From contig NZ_JAHGVE010000001.1 in the NCBI RefSeq assembly GCF_018835585.1, positions 248,001 through 312,000 of the forward strand: a stretch of DNA of 64,000 bases, written 5' to 3'. A model generated the notes under the pieces. The model made no database searches, was not told the origin of the DNA, and worked only from the letters and a program-made list of their open reading frames with translations. The position numbers and the translations under genes are program-made. Of the stretch, positions 44,487 through 55,240 are shown piece by piece. This DNA is from Pelorhabdus rhamnosifermentans (GTDB lineage Bacteria > Bacillota > Negativicutes > UMGS1260). Position 1 is the first letter of the stretch. Each line of letters opens with the position of its first letter.

Positions 44487-45638
44487 ATGAGTCGGCGTAA
44501 AATTATTGGTTCAGCCATCTTGTTGGTGCTACTTACTTTTAGTGCCACAACCATGGGATTCTTTTATCTGCTTAAGGTACATACAGGGGATGTTTTGTCA
44601 ACAGTGCAGTTTTTTCGGGCTGTACAGATTGTAAAATCCAAATATGTCGAAGATGTGCCTGTAGATCAGTTGATGGCGGGTGCCATTAAGGGGATGGTTA
44701 GTTCTTTGGGGGATCCCCACTCCGTTTATATGGATGCCAAGATGTTTAAGGATTTCATGATTGAGACAGAGGGATCTTTTGGTGGTATTGGCATTGTTGT
44801 TGGCGTGAAGGATAAAATGCTGACTGTTGTATCGCCTATTGAAGGAACGCCGGGCGATCAGGCCGGGATTCAAAGCGGCGATCAGATTGTGAAAATCGAT
44901 GGTCAGTTGACGAAGGAACTGGCTCTTGATGAGGCTGTGAATAAAATCCGGGGACCTGAAGGTTCTAGTGTGGTACTCTCCATTAAGCGAGGCAATGAGG
45001 AAATCAAAGATTATACTTTAGTAAGGTCCAATATTCAAATCAAAACAGTGACAGGCAAGCTGCTTCCAAATCATGTGGGATATATTCGGATTGCCATGTT
45101 CAATGAAAATACAGGCAATGACTTTTTGAAGCAGTATCAAGAATTGGAAAACCAAGGGATGCAGGCAGTTGTGCTTGATTTGCGTGATAATCCAGGCGGG
45201 CTTCTTGAAGAATGTGTCAAGGTAGCCAATAAATTTGTTCCCAAGGGACCTATCGTATCTGTTGTGACACGCGATGGTACGCGAGAAGTCCATTCATCTA
45301 CCTTAGAGGCTGTAAAATATCCCGTAGCCGTTCTTGTCAATGGCGGGAGTGCCAGCGCTTCGGAGATTGTAGCCGGAGCTATTCAGGATACACAGGCAGG
45401 TACACTGATTGGGACGAAGACCTATGGTAAGGGTTCAGTTCAGACGCTCATGCGTCTTGATGGCAGTACAGCCATCAAACTGACGATTGCTAAGTATTTG
45501 ACTCCGAATGATCGTTCCATTAATGGGATTGGTATTGATCCCGATATTGTGCTTGAGATGCCGCCGTTAACCCCAGGCTCTCAGGATATTCAATTGCAAA
45601 AAGCCCTCGAAGTCGTGCAGGGAAAAATGCAGCAGTAG
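44487..45638 (+). CDS. S41 family carboxy-terminal processing protease
   Basis: This CtpA/Prc-type serine protease is anchored by an N-terminal transmembrane segment (about 7-30). A PDZ domain is centred on GSFGGIGIVVGVKDKM and GTPGDQAGIQSGDQIV. The catalytic domain has NGGSASASEIVAGAI (the Ser) and GTKTYGKGSVQT (the Lys), forming the Ser-Lys dyad. The length is 383 aa. ATG 44487 with AGGTGG upstream was chosen over an in-frame ATG at 44418. Such proteases often trim or destroy envelope hydrolases, which would fit its place after the M23 gene. Confidence 0.92.
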   Translation: MSRRKIIGSAILLVLLTFSATTMGFFYLLKVHTGDVLSTVQFFRAVQIVKSKYVEDVPVDQLMAGAIKGMVSSLGDPHSVYMDAKMFKDFMIETEGSFGGIGIVVGVKDKMLTVVSPIEGTPGDQAGIQSGDQIVKIDGQLTKELALDEAVNKIRGPEGSSVVLSIKRGNEEIKDYTLVRSNIQIKTVTGKLLPNHVGYIRIAMFNENTGNDFLKQYQELENQGMQAVVLDLRDNPGGLLEECVKVANKFVPKGPIVSVVTRDGTREVHSSTLEAVKYPVAVLVNGGSASASEIVAGAIQDTQAGTLIGTKTYGKGSVQTLMRLDGSTAIKLTIAKYLTPNDRSINGIGIDPDIVLEMPPLTPGSQDIQLQKALEVVQGKMQQ

Positions 45639-45663
45639 GGCTAGAGATGAGGAGACTTTTACA

Positions 45664-45978
45664 ATGATGGAAAATCCCGGTTTTAAACAACTTGATGACT
45701 TGACTTCCCGCAAAATTATCGTGAGTGGTGAGGACTTGATGCTTGCGGAAGTTCACTTCAAAAAAGGTGGAATTGGCGCACTCCATAAGCACACCGATCA
45801 TGAACAGGCCGGTTATATTGCCAAAGGCAGCTTTGAATTGACTCTTGGCAGTGAGAAGAAAGTTGTCAGGCAAGGGGACTGTTATTATGCGCCGAAAAAT
45901 GTTTTGCATGGCGTTGTCGCTCTAGAGGATTCCATTATTATTGACTCTTTTACACCGATTCGGAAAGATTTCTTATAA
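45664..45978 (+). CDS. Small cupin-domain protein
   Basis: This 104 aa single-domain beta-barrel protein has the cupin motif 1 (GALHKHTDHEQAGYIAKGSFE, with two His and a Glu region) and motif 2 (YYAPKNVLHGV). One metal ion is expected. GAGGAG precedes the ATG pair. Its function is unknown; small cupins bind sugars or act as isomerases or regulators. It follows the protease gene by 25 bases and is followed by a terminator. Confidence 0.85.
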   Translation: MMENPGFKQLDDLTSRKIIVSGEDLMLAEVHFKKGGIGALHKHTDHEQAGYIAKGSFELTLGSEKKVVRQGDCYYAPKNVLHGVVALEDSIIIDSFTPIRKDFL

Positions 45979-45999
45979 TAGGTTGGATATGTAGTGGTA

Positions 46000-46047
46000 A
46001 AAAATAGCAGGGAATGCTTAATTTCAGGGCATTTTCTGCTATTTTTG
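46000..46047 (+). terminator. Terminator after the cupin gene
   Basis: AAAAATAGCAG and CTGCTATTTTT form the base of the stem, with GGAATGC/GGCATT pairing above it. Confidence 0.8.
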
Positions 46048-46303
46048 TCTGTATAGACCTTGACTTCCGCTTATAGTAATACGATTTCTGTGCCTGCTGG
46101 GTGTATAAAATGTTGCCTGGCGGTTCTGCTTAGTTGACAGTAGTTGAGACGGCATAGGATTTTTCTATGCCTGCCTGGTCATAAATGGATTCTGCTGACT
46201 TCTTCTATCTATTTGTTTTTGCCAGGCAGGTATGATAGTATTTTGATGATATCTTATTCAGCTTTTCGTGTTTCATTAAGCTGTTTTATTCATTCATTTA
46301 TGT

Positions 46304-46309
46304 TATAAT
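46304..46309 (+). promoter_or_regulatory. Extended -10 promoter of uvrB
   Basis: TGT-TATAAT forms an extended -10 element (46301-46309). The -35 region 17 bases upstream (CTGTTT) is weak. Confidence 0.5.
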
Positions 46310-46368
46310 GATTATCTATAAAGATAAATTATTTTCATTTATTATAGATTTCTAAGGGGGTCGTGACG

Positions 46369-48456
46369 ATGGGGACTGTTCCGAAGCTGAATACTGTATT
46401 TCATGAAGGAGGCATTCCTTTTGAAGTGCATGCTCCCTATGATGCGGCAGGCGATCAGCCAGCTGCGATTGAGCAATTAGTTCAGGGGATTGAGCAAAAT
46501 ATGAAAGGTCAAGTGTTGCTTGGAGCCACAGGAACAGGTAAGACGTTTACAATTGCGAAAGTCATTGAAAAGGTGCAAAAACCGACACTTGTGATTGCCC
46601 ATAATAAGACACTAGCGGCGCAGCTTGCTAGTGAATTCAAAGAATTTTTCCCCAACAATGCTGTGGAGTATTTTGTGAGCTATTACGACTATTATCAACC
46701 TGAGGCTTATATCGCTCAGACAGATACGTACATTGCGAAAGATGCATCAATTAACGATGAAATTGATAAATTGCGACATTCAGCGACAAGTTCTTTATTT
46801 GAACGACGTGATGTGATTATTGTGGCGAGTGTGTCTTGTATTTACGGCTTGGGTTCGCCTGATGAGTATCACGGTCTGGTGCTGTCGCTCAGAGAGGGAC
46901 AAGTGAAGGATCGTGATGAAATTTTACGCAAGCTAGTAGAAATTCAGTATGAACGCAATGATATTAATTTTGTGCGCGGCAAGTTTCGGGTGCGTGGCGA
47001 TGTTATTGAAGTTTTCCCTGCTGGCTATGGAGAACGAGCCGTACGGATTGAGTTGTTTGGCGATGAAGTAGAACGGATTGTTGAGCTTGATACCCTAACA
47101 GGTGAAATACTCGCCAAGCGCAAGCATATTGCGATTTATCCTGCTTCACACTATGTTACCTCGCGTGAGAATCTGACACGGGCCGTCGGCGATATTGAAG
47201 CGGAGCTTGCCGATTGTCTGATGAAACTTCGGGCCGAAGGCAAATTGCTTGAAGCGCAGCGCTTGGAGCAGCGCACGCATTATGATTTGGAAATGATGGC
47301 TGAAATGGGTTATTGTTCAGGCATTGAAAATTACTCGCGTCATTTAACAGGCCGTGCGCCAGGCGATTCCCCTTATACACTGATTGATTATTTTCCGGAA
47401 GATTTTTTGATGGTTGTTGATGAGTCCCATGTGACACTTCCCCAGGTTAAGGCCATGTATGCCGGTGATCGTTCGCGGAAGGATTCGCTTATTGGCAATG
47501 GTTTTCGCCTTCCATCAGCTTATGATAATCGACCACTGAAATTTGATGAATTTGAAGAACGTATTCATCAAATTATTTATGTATCAGCCACGCCGTCGGA
47601 ATATGAAGTGCGTGATTCAGAGCAGATTGTGCAGCAAATTATTCGTCCAACAGGCTTGGTTGATCCTGAAGTGGAGGTACGGCCCATTGAAGGACAGCTC
47701 GATGATTTGCTTGGTGAAGTCAAGGTGCGCGCGGCTCGGAATGAGCGAGTTCTTGTTACGACACTGACTAAGAAGATGGCGGAAGACTTGACGGAATTCT
47801 TAAAGGAAACAGGGATTAAAGTACGGTATTTGCATTCGGATATTGCGACAATTGAGCGGGGCGAGATTATCCGAGATCTTCGCGCGGGTGTGTTTGATGT
47901 TCTTGTGGGCATTAATTTGTTACGTGAAGGGTTGGATTTGCCTGAAGTCTCGCTTGTCGCGATCCTTGACGCGGATAAGGAAGGTTTTTTACGGTCGGAG
48001 ACGTCGATGATTCAGACGATTGGCCGGGCGGCACGCAATGCTCATGGACGGGTCATTATGTATGCCAATCATCAAACAGGTTCAATGAAACGGGCCATTG
48101 ATGAAACAACACGGCGGCGGAATATTCAACTAGCTCATAACAAAAAGTATGGTATTACTCCGCAGACAATTGTGAAAAAGGTTCGTGACTTAATTCAAAC
48201 AACGAAGGTAGCTGAGGCGGAAACACCTTATGAGCCGGATGTGCTGAGCAACCTGAGTAAGCGCGAAATGCAGGATCTTACGGCCAGTTTGGAAAAAGAG
48301 ATGAAAGCGGCTGCCAAGGCGCTGGAATTTGAGCGAGCAGGCGAATTGCGCGATGAAATTAAGAAACTCAAGAAGATGCTCAATGAGAGCGAGACTAAAG
48401 CAAAGACGGCTGGTAAAGCAAAGAGAGCCAGGCAAACGCGCATAAAATCGAATTGA
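46369..48456 (+). CDS. uvrB: Excinuclease ABC subunit B
   Basis: UvrB is the damage-verifying helicase-like core of nucleotide excision repair. [14 protein letters not shown] is Walker [12 protein letters not shown] belongs to the beta-hairpin that probes [14 protein letters not shown] is the DEAD-like box, and [13 protein letters not shown] is motif VI. The UVR domain for UvrC contact is near the C-terminus ([20 protein letters not shown]). The length (about 695 aa) is normal. ATG 46369 is 8 bases from AAGGGGG; GTG 46363 is too close. uvrA follows after 50 bases. Confidence 0.97.
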   Translation: MGTVPKLNTVFHEGGIPFEVHAPYDAAGDQPAAIEQLVQGIEQNMKGQVLLGATGTGKTFTIAKVIEKVQKPTLVIAHNKTLAAQLASEFKEFFPNNAVEYFVSYYDYYQPEAYIAQTDTYIAKDASINDEIDKLRHSATSSLFERRDVIIVASVSCIYGLGSPDEYHGLVLSLREGQVKDRDEILRKLVEIQYERNDINFVRGKFRVRGDVIEVFPAGYGERAVRIELFGDEVERIVELDTLTGEILAKRKHIAIYPASHYVTSRENLTRAVGDIEAELADCLMKLRAEGKLLEAQRLEQRTHYDLEMMAEMGYCSGIENYSRHLTGRAPGDSPYTLIDYFPEDFLMVVDESHVTLPQVKAMYAGDRSRKDSLIGNGFRLPSAYDNRPLKFDEFEERIHQIIYVSATPSEYEVRDSEQIVQQIIRPTGLVDPEVEVRPIEGQLDDLLGEVKVRAARNERVLVTTLTKKMAEDLTEFLKETGIKVRYLHSDIATIERGEIIRDLRAGVFDVLVGINLLREGLDLPEVSLVAILDADKEGFLRSETSMIQTIGRAARNAHGRVIMYANHQTGSMKRAIDETTRRRNIQLAHNKKYGITPQTIVKKVRDLIQTTKVAEAETPYEPDVLSNLSKREMQDLTASLEKEMKAAAKALEFERAGELRDEIKKLKKMLNESETKAKTAGKAKRARQTRIKSN

Positions 48457-48506
48457 TTTTTTTGGACAAAGGCCAGTGGACAATGATGGAAGAGAGGAAC
48501 AAGTGA

Positions 48507-51335
48507 GTGAAGGAACAGATTTTTGTTAAGGGTGCCAGACAGCACAATCTAAAAAATATTGATATTGCGATTCCCCGTGATAAGCTTGTGGTGATTACAG
48601 GGCTGAGTGGTTCAGGCAAGTCATCGCTTGCTTTTGATACGATTTATGCGGAAGGACAGCGTCGTTATGTGGAGTCACTTTCTGCTTATGCCCGGCAGTT
48701 TTTAGGGCAAATGGACAAGCCTGATGTGGATTATATTGAGGGGTTGTCACCAGCCATTTCTATTGATCAAAAAACAACGAGCCGTAATCCCCGTTCGACA
48801 GTGGGGACGGTAACAGAGATCTATGATTATTTACGGCTCTTGTTTGCCCGGGCGGGTGTGCCGTATTGTCCGCATTGCGGTAAGCCCATTCGTCAGCAAA
48901 CGGTGGAGCAAATGGTGGATCAACTTAGGACTCTTGGCGATGGGGTGCGTCTGACTGTTTTGGCGCCTGTGATTCGCGGCAAGAAAGGCGAGCATGTGAA
49001 GGTGCTGGCCCAGATTCGCAAAGATGGCTACGTACGGGTTCGCGTCGATGGCCAGACACTCGATGTGGCGGAAGACATTTCGCTGGAAAAGAATAAAAAG
49101 CATACGATTGAGGTTGTCGTAGATCGTGTGATTGTGCGCCAAGGCAGTGAATCCCGTTTGGCAGAATCATTAGAAACGGCGCTGAAAGTAGGCAACGGTG
49201 TGGTTCTTGTCAATGCGGGCGGCAAGGAAGATCTGACATTTAGCCAGAATTTTGCTTGCGTGGATTGCGGTATCAGTCTACCCGAAATTGCACCGCGCAT
49301 GTTTTCTTTTAACAGTCCCTATGGTGCCTGTCCGGCTTGCACTGGTCTGGGCTATAATATGGAGCTTGATCCAAGCAGCATTATTCCCGATGGCAGTAAG
49401 ACGCTGGGTGACGGAGCCATTGCGGCTGTCAGCAAGAATCGAAATTCTTATTTTATGTGTCAGCTTGAGGCGCTTGTCACTCAGCACGGTCATTCTTTTG
49501 ATGAGCCGTGGGATAGTCTGCCTGAAAAACTGCAACAGCTTATTTTGCAGGGCTCTGATGAAAAATTGACTTTCCAATATGAAAATATGTATGGTGAGAC
49601 GCGCACCTATCAGGTACCTTTTGAAGGAACTCTCCCGCTGTTAAGCAGACGGTATCGTGAATCGACTTCTGATATGATGCGGGAGGAAATTGAGGAATTT
49701 ATGAGTGTGAAGCCTTGTCCAAAATGTCATGGTGCAAGGCTGAAACCGGAATCACTGGCTATTCGTATTGGTTCGAAGAATATCTATGAAGTGACGCAGC
49801 TCAATATTGCTGACAGTCAACAATTTTTTTCTGCCGTCGAGCTTACTGAGCGACAGCAGCTGATTGCCAGGCAGATTCTGAAAGAAATTGATGCGAGACT
49901 GGGATTTTTAAATAATGTTGGTCTTGATTATATTACGCTGGATCGTGCAGCAGGTACTTTGAGCGGCGGCGAGGCGCAGCGTATTCGTCTGGCAACCCAG
50001 ATTGGTTCCGGTCTCGTGGGGGTTCTCTATATTCTCGATGAACCCAGCATTGGATTACATCAGCGTGATAACAATCGCTTGCTTGACACGCTCAAGCACT
50101 TACGTGATTTAGGCAATACGCTGCTTGTTGTTGAGCATGACGAAGATACCATGTATGCAGCGGACCATATTATTGATATTGGCCCTCTTGCTGGGGTGCA
50201 CGGGGGCAAGGTCGTGGCCCAGGGAACGGTAGAAGATATTAAAAATTGTCCGGAATCCATTACAGGTCAGTATTTAAGCGGAAAGAAGAGCATTCCTGTA
50301 CCAGCCAAACGGCGTAAGCCCAATGGAAAATGGATTGAAGTGGTGGGGGCCAGGGAAAATAACTTAAAAAACATTACGGCTCGGTTTCCTTTAGGCGTGT
50401 TTACGGCTGTAACGGGGGTGTCTGGCTCAGGTAAAAGTACGCTTGTCAATGAAATTCTTTATAAAGGATTGGCGCAAAAGGTGTATGGCAGCCGTGCTAA
50501 GCCTGGGGCTCATAAAACGCTTGTTGGTGCCGAAAATATTGATAAAATTATTGAAATCGACCAGTCGCCCATCGGTCGTACACCGCGTTCGAATCCGGCT
50601 ACCTATACAGGGCTGTTTGACGGTATACGCGAGGTATTCAGCCAGACGCCTGACAGCCGTATCAGAGGTTATAAACCCGGCCGATTTAGTTTTAATGTCA
50701 AAGGCGGCCGCTGCGAGGCCTGTCATGGTGACGGCATTATTAAAATTGAGATGCATTTTCTGCCTGATGTTTATGTGCCTTGTGAAGTATGTAAAGGAGC
50801 CCGTTATAATAGAGAAACTTTAGAAGTACGCTATAAAGGCAAAAGTATCGCGCAAGTGCTTGATATGATTGTGGATGAAGCGGTAGATTTCTTTCAGAAT
50901 ATCCCGAAACTGCATCGAAAATTGCAAATTCTCAAGGATGTAGGCTTAGGTTATATCAAATTGGGTCAACCTGCGACGACATTATCAGGCGGTGAGGCGC
51001 AGCGCGTAAAGCTGTCCACTGAGCTTGCCAAGCGTAGTACAGGCAAGACGATTTATATTTTAGACGAACCGACGACAGGGCTGCATACAGCCGATATTCA
51101 TCGTTTACTTGAGGTATTGCAGCGCCTTGTTGATGGCGGCGACACAGTCATTGTTATTGAACATAATTTGGATGTCATTAAGACAGCCGATTATATTCTG
51201 GACTTGGGTCCAGAAGGCGGCGTACGCGGCGGTACCTTAGTAGCGCAGGGAACACCGGAACAAATCGTTCGTGAAAGGACTTCCTATACGGGGCAATATT
51301 TAGCACCCCTCCTTGAACGGGGAACGAGCAAGTAA
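48507..51335 (+). CDS. uvrA: Excinuclease ABC subunit A
   Basis: UvrA recognises DNA damage and loads UvrB. The 942 aa protein has two ABC ATPase modules: [14 protein letters not shown] and [13 protein letters not shown] are the Walker A motifs, and [12 protein letters not shown] with [12 protein letters not shown] are the signatures. Zinc modules are CPHCGKP and CVDCGIS with CPACTG in the first half, and CEACHGDG with CEVCKGARY in the second. The start is GTG 48507 with AGAGG upstream. Two hairpins follow the gene. Confidence 0.97.
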   Translation: MKEQIFVKGARQHNLKNIDIAIPRDKLVVITGLSGSGKSSLAFDTIYAEGQRRYVESLSAYARQFLGQMDKPDVDYIEGLSPAISIDQKTTSRNPRSTVGTVTEIYDYLRLLFARAGVPYCPHCGKPIRQQTVEQMVDQLRTLGDGVRLTVLAPVIRGKKGEHVKVLAQIRKDGYVRVRVDGQTLDVAEDISLEKNKKHTIEVVVDRVIVRQGSESRLAESLETALKVGNGVVLVNAGGKEDLTFSQNFACVDCGISLPEIAPRMFSFNSPYGACPACTGLGYNMELDPSSIIPDGSKTLGDGAIAAVSKNRNSYFMCQLEALVTQHGHSFDEPWDSLPEKLQQLILQGSDEKLTFQYENMYGETRTYQVPFEGTLPLLSRRYRESTSDMMREEIEEFMSVKPCPKCHGARLKPESLAIRIGSKNIYEVTQLNIADSQQFFSAVELTERQQLIARQILKEIDARLGFLNNVGLDYITLDRAAGTLSGGEAQRIRLATQIGSGLVGVLYILDEPSIGLHQRDNNRLLDTLKHLRDLGNTLLVVEHDEDTMYAADHIIDIGPLAGVHGGKVVAQGTVEDIKNCPESITGQYLSGKKSIPVPAKRRKPNGKWIEVVGARENNLKNITARFPLGVFTAVTGVSGSGKSTLVNEILYKGLAQKVYGSRAKPGAHKTLVGAENIDKIIEIDQSPIGRTPRSNPATYTGLFDGIREVFSQTPDSRIRGYKPGRFSFNVKGGRCEACHGDGIIKIEMHFLPDVYVPCEVCKGARYNRETLEVRYKGKSIAQVLDMIVDEAVDFFQNIPKLHRKLQILKDVGLGYIKLGQPATTLSGGEAQRVKLSTELAKRSTGKTIYILDEPTTGLHTADIHRLLEVLQRLVDGGDTVIVIEHNLDVIKTADYILDLGPEGGVRGGTLVAQGTPEQIVRERTSYTGQYLAPLLERGTSK

Positions 51336-51347
51336 AATTGAATGAAT

Positions 51348-51446
51348 AAACTGCCCACTTTGTTAAACAGAGTGGGCAGTTTGCAAGGAAACGGGCAATA
51401 AAAAAAGGCGACCGTTGGTGCGGTCGCTGTTAAGCACTACGTGCTT
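51348..51446 (+). terminator. Cluster of hairpins after uvrA
   Basis: Three hairpins occur in a row: AAACTGCCCACT with AGTGGGCAGTTT (51348-51382), GCGACCG with CGGTCGC (51408-51427), and AAGCAC with GTGCTT (51432-51446). The first is the likely terminator. The rest of the gap to 51642 shows nothing clear except AT-rich sequence. Confidence 0.7.
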
Positions 51447-51642
51447 GAACAAATAGGCATTTATTGTTAGAGTTTCCTCTTATTATTGGATTATTGGAAA
51501 AATTTATATTTAAATGATACTTGGTCCTAATATCAACTATTATAAAACACGGTCCTTGTTTTTACAATAACTTTTTGAACATTTTGGTTATATTGTGTAA
51601 CTTTACTACAAGCTGAATGAGGAGAATCTGGAGGTGTTGGCT

Positions 51643-53439
51643 GTGACAGAAGAGGTGGCGGAAAAACTTGTCCTGTTACCGGATCGGCCGGGCTGTTATT
51701 TGATGAAGGACAGTCAAGGGAAAATTATTTATGTGGGTAAGGCTATTAATCTAAAAAATCGTGTGCGTTCTTATTTTCAATCCAGCGTCAACCATTCTCC
51801 TAAAGTAAATGCCCTTGTGTCTCATATTGCGGATTTGGAAATCATTATTACAAATTCCGAGATTGAGGCACTTATTTTAGAGTGTAATTTAATTAAAAAG
51901 CATTGTCCTAAATACAATATTAGTTTGCGTGATGATAAAACCTTTCCCTATATTAAAGTGACAACGACAGAACAATATCCGAGAATTTATGCGACGCGTA
52001 AGGTGTTAAAGGATGGTGCACGTTATTTTGGTCCCTATACAAATGCCGGGGCCATGCATGAAACGATTCACTTGTTAAAACGGCTCTTTTCGCTGCGTTC
52101 TTGCCGGAAATTGGATGCCAAGCGTCCTTGTCTGCAATATCATATGAAGCGTTGTTTGGCGCCTTGTGCAGGATTCATTACGCCTACAGACTATGGCGCT
52201 ATGATTGCTGCGGTGTGCTTGTTTTTGGAGGGACGCAGTGATACAGTGGTGAAAATGCTGCAGAAGAATATGGAAGAAGCGGCTGAAAGGCTGGAGTTTG
52301 AGCAAGCTGCGCGTTTTCGTGATCAGCTGGCCGCTGTCGAAAAAGTCAGGGAAAAACAGAATATAGTCACAGGGTCTGGTGATCACGATGTCGTGGGGCT
52401 AGCCCGTTCAATTGTTGGGACATGTGCGCAGGTCTTTTTTGTGCGTAGTGGCAAATTGATCGGTCGGGATCACTTTTTGATTGCTGGCAGTGAGGAAGAA
52501 GCGGACGGTGAAGTTCTTGCCGCTTTTTTAAAGCAGTATTATAGTCGGGCGACATTTATTCCACGGGAGATCTTGCTTCCTTATGAGCTGAGTGAACGAG
52601 CGGTGTTTTCCCAGTGGCTTACAGAGACGAAAGGCAGCAAGGTGGAGCTTGAAGTACCTCAACGCGGTACCAAGCGAGATCTTGTGAAGCTTGCTGAAGG
52701 CAATGCTTCGCTTGTTTTGGAGCAGCAGGCACAGAAGATATCACTGGCTGAGGAGCAAACAACAGGCGCTGTTCGCGATTTAGGCCGTTATCTGGGACTC
52801 ACTACTGAGCCGGATCGCATCGAATGTTTTGATATTTCCCATACACAAGGGGCTGAAACAGTGGCTTCCATGGTGGTATTTCAGGGGGGAGTGCCGAAAA
52901 AGGATGATTACCGCCGCTACAAGCTTCTGACAGTAGAAGGGAAGCCTGATGATTTTAAGTCCATGCAGGAAGTAGTGGGGCGCCGTTACGGAAAGGACGA
53001 TTTGCCGCGCCCGGATCTGATTATTATTGATGGCGGAAAGGGGCAGCTAAATAGTGCTTTGCCTGTGATTCGTCAGTGCGGACTTAGCACTGTCCCTGTC
53101 GTGGGACTTGCCAAGGAGTTCGAATATATTTACCGTGAGGGCGAGTCGGAGCCAGTCATTCTGCCGCGGCATGGACAGGCTCTCTATCTCGTTCAGCGGA
53201 TTCGTGATGAGGCCCATCGTTTTGCTATTACTTATCATCGTAAACTCCGGGCCAAACGCAATTTAGTGTCCATTTTAGATCATGTTCAAGGCATTGGACC
53301 TAAGCGGCGCCAAGCTTTATGGGACCACTTCGGCACGCTTGCAAAAATAAAAGCGGCTTCTCTTGATGAACTTACGGCAGTTGCGGGTATGAATGAAAAA
53401 ACAGCACAAGCCGTGTATTTATTTTTTCGTCGTACATGA
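51643..53439 (+). CDS. uvrC: Excinuclease ABC subunit C
   Basis: UvrC makes both incisions in nucleotide excision repair. The N-terminal GIY-YIG domain includes GCYLMKDSQGKIIYVGKA (Tyr and Arg active-site region). The central UVR domain reads LEFEQAARFRDQLAAVEKV, the RNase H-like domain contains ECFDISHTQGAETVASM and IIIDGGKGQLNSA, and the C-terminal helix-hairpin-helix is GIGPKRRQALWDHFG. The length is 598 aa. GTG 51643 lies 8 bases after GGAGG; GTG 51634 overlaps the ribosome site. Confidence 0.96.
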   Translation: MTEEVAEKLVLLPDRPGCYLMKDSQGKIIYVGKAINLKNRVRSYFQSSVNHSPKVNALVSHIADLEIIITNSEIEALILECNLIKKHCPKYNISLRDDKTFPYIKVTTTEQYPRIYATRKVLKDGARYFGPYTNAGAMHETIHLLKRLFSLRSCRKLDAKRPCLQYHMKRCLAPCAGFITPTDYGAMIAAVCLFLEGRSDTVVKMLQKNMEEAAERLEFEQAARFRDQLAAVEKVREKQNIVTGSGDHDVVGLARSIVGTCAQVFFVRSGKLIGRDHFLIAGSEEEADGEVLAAFLKQYYSRATFIPREILLPYELSERAVFSQWLTETKGSKVELEVPQRGTKRDLVKLAEGNASLVLEQQAQKISLAEEQTTGAVRDLGRYLGLTTEPDRIECFDISHTQGAETVASMVVFQGGVPKKDDYRRYKLLTVEGKPDDFKSMQEVVGRRYGKDDLPRPDLIIIDGGKGQLNSALPVIRQCGLSTVPVVGLAKEFEYIYREGESEPVILPRHGQALYLVQRIRDEAHRFAITYHRKLRAKRNLVSILDHVQGIGPKRRQALWDHFGTLAKIKAASLDELTAVAGMNEKTAQAVYLFFRRT

Positions 53440-53536
53440 GAAAAAAAGAAGAACACAAAATAAAAGGAAATTTTCTGATTTAAGTCGAATTTTCCGTTTT
53501 AAAGAGATATTATGTCGCAATTTGTGAGGGGTGCTA

Positions 53537-54967
53537 TTGAATAAAAAAATTCGGGATAATGAGTGCAATGTGAGTGGTACGGAACAGCAAGGACAGTTGG
53601 AAGAGTTTGAAGCCATTATTAATTCTTCCTATGATGGAATTTTTATTACGGATGGGCAGGGCAAGGTGCTCCATATTAACCATGCCTACGAGCGTATTAC
53701 CGGAATCAAGGCGGAAGAAATTATTGGTCAGACTATGACTCATTTAGTAGCGCGTAAATTCTATGATCAATCGGTTACAGTTTTAGTTATTGAGCAGAGA
53801 AAGCGGATTACAATTAATCAAACCGTCCGGGGTACTCATCAAATTCTTGTGACAGGAAACCCGATTTTTGATAAACAGGGGAATTTGTATCGTGTTGTGA
53901 CGAATGTGCGGGATATTACGGAACTTGTTAATCTCAGGGATCAATTAAGGGAAAAGGAAGAGCAGACTCTGAAATATAAAGCTGAATTATCGCATTTGCG
54001 TGCCTTACAGGTAGAAGAGAAGGAGCTTGTTTTTCGTAGCTCAGCCATGGCTAGAGCCGTAGAATTGGCCACGAAAATTGCTGAAGTGGATTCGACAGTG
54101 CTGATTACAGGCGAATCAGGTACAGGCAAGGAGCTCATTGCCAAGCTGATTCATAAACGGGGCAAGGGTCTTGATAAACCTTTTATTAAGGTGAATTGTG
54201 CGGCCATTCCTGAGACCTTAATCGAATCGGAACTTTTTGGCTATGAAGGCGGGGCATTTACCGGTGCCAGGCGGGAAGGTAAACCGGGTTTGTTTGAACT
54301 GGCTCATGGGGGAACGCTTTTTTTAGATGAAGTAGGGGATTTGCCCCTCGCGGTTCAAGTCAAACTGCTTCGGGTATTGCAGGAAAAAGAAGTGGTTCGA
54401 GTGGGAAGCGGTAAAGCCATTAAGGTCGATGTGCGGATTATTTCGGCTACTCATCGCGATATTGGAAAAATGGTAAAAAATGACCAGTTTCGCGAGGATT
54501 TATATTATCGTCTCATGGTTATTCCGCTTCAATTAACTTCTTTGCGTGACCGGAAGGAAGATATTCCTGTTCTGATTCCCTTTTTCTTGGACAAGTTTAA
54601 TGCGCATTTTGGTTTTCATAAAGTCATGGCACCTCAAACGGTCGCTAAACTAGTCAAGTATGCTTGGCCGGGTAATGTGCGCGAATTGGAAAATCTGATT
54701 GAACGTCTCATGGTAACGGCACCAGGTGATGAATTGACGGAGGATTTGCTGCCAACAGGTATCTCTGAACGCATTTCATTACCTAAAAGTGGTACGAAGT
54801 TAAAAGAAGCAGTAGAACAAACGGAAATTTATTTGTTGTCAGAGGCCTTTAAAAAATGTGGTTCATGGGCAGAAGCCGCAGAAATGCTAGGTATTGATCG
54901 AGCGACAGTATTTCGTAAGGTAACGAAGTATGGATTAAAAACAAAAAAAGTCGCAAAATTAAAATAG
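53537..54967 (+). CDS. Sigma-54 dependent PAS/AAA+ regulator
   Basis: This enhancer-binding protein of about 476 aa activates sigma-54 RNA polymerase. An N-terminal PAS domain (about 25-135, SSYDGIFITDGQGKVLHIN) is the likely sensor. A short coiled coil follows, then the AAA+ domain: GESGTGKELIAKLIH (Walker A), EGGAFTGARREG (the GAFTGA loop that contacts sigma-54) and GGTLFLDEVGDLP (Walker B). A Fis-type helix-turn-helix ends it (WAEAAEMLGIDRATVFRKV). The start is TTG 53537, 6 bases after GAGGGG. Two palindromes and a -24/-12 promoter follow, so it most likely turns on the 4-hydroxybutyrate genes, perhaps in response to that acid or a CoA ester. Confidence 0.92.
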   Translation: MNKKIRDNECNVSGTEQQGQLEEFEAIINSSYDGIFITDGQGKVLHINHAYERITGIKAEEIIGQTMTHLVARKFYDQSVTVLVIEQRKRITINQTVRGTHQILVTGNPIFDKQGNLYRVVTNVRDITELVNLRDQLREKEEQTLKYKAELSHLRALQVEEKELVFRSSAMARAVELATKIAEVDSTVLITGESGTGKELIAKLIHKRGKGLDKPFIKVNCAAIPETLIESELFGYEGGAFTGARREGKPGLFELAHGGTLFLDEVGDLPLAVQVKLLRVLQEKEVVRVGSGKAIKVDVRIISATHRDIGKMVKNDQFREDLYYRLMVIPLQLTSLRDRKEDIPVLIPFFLDKFNAHFGFHKVMAPQTVAKLVKYAWPGNVRELENLIERLMVTAPGDELTEDLLPTGISERISLPKSGTKLKEAVEQTEIYLLSEAFKKCGSWAEAAEMLGIDRATVFRKVTKYGLKTKKVAKLK

Positions 54968-54983
54968 TCGCAATATTGCGACT
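54966..54983 (+). promoter_or_regulatory. Probable upstream activator site 1
   Basis: AGTCGCAATATTGCGACT is a perfect 18-base palindrome that begins within the stop codon of the regulator. Its core TCGCA-N4-TGCGA recurs at 55038. Confidence 0.75.
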
Positions 54984-55036
54984 GCATGAGTAATGCCAGG
55001 TGTAGAAAGCAATTTATCGAATAATCAGAAAAACAA

Positions 55037-55052
55037 GTCGCATTCTTGCGAT
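55037..55052 (+). promoter_or_regulatory. Probable upstream activator site 2
   Basis: GTCGCATTCTTGCGAT contains the same TCGCA-N4-TGCGA core, 70 bases (about seven helical turns) from site 1 and about 70 bases before the -24 element. Confidence 0.72.
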
Positions 55053-55115
55053 AAACGTTTTGTGAATAGGCAGTCGAAAGCTAATGTTTCGGCTGCTTTT
55101 CTATATTTATCAGAT

Positions 55116-55131
55116 TGGCATGAAAATTGCA
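55116..55131 (+). promoter_or_regulatory. Sigma-54 promoter (-24/-12)
   Basis: TGGCATGAAAATTGCA has GG and GC separated by ten bases and matches the TGGCAC-N5-TTGCW consensus at nearly every position. It lies 110 bases before the permease gene. Confidence 0.88.
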
Positions 55132-55240
55132 AATAATATAATTGATTGATGAATCGCAAGTGAGATTAAGAATGGATGGAGGGATAAAATCGTTTCTAGG
55201 GTAAGTTCAGTAAAAATTTAGGACGAAGGGATTGATCTAT

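Larger units (their letters stand above)
45979..46368 (+). other. Intergenic region with hairpins and a dispersed repeat
   Basis: This gap of 390 bases has no gene. It contains the cupin terminator (46000-46047), the second copy of an imperfect repeat (about 46059-46104), a hairpin GGCATAG/CTATGCC at 46151-46171, a wider inverted pair CCTGCCTGG (46170-46178) with CCAGGCAGG (46222-46230), and the uvrB promoter at 46304. I saw no LexA-type operator. Confidence 0.6.

Noticed and set aside
46261-46368. SOS (LexA/DinR) operator in front of uvrB
   Set aside because: I searched by eye for a GAAC-N4-GTTC type palindrome and found none.
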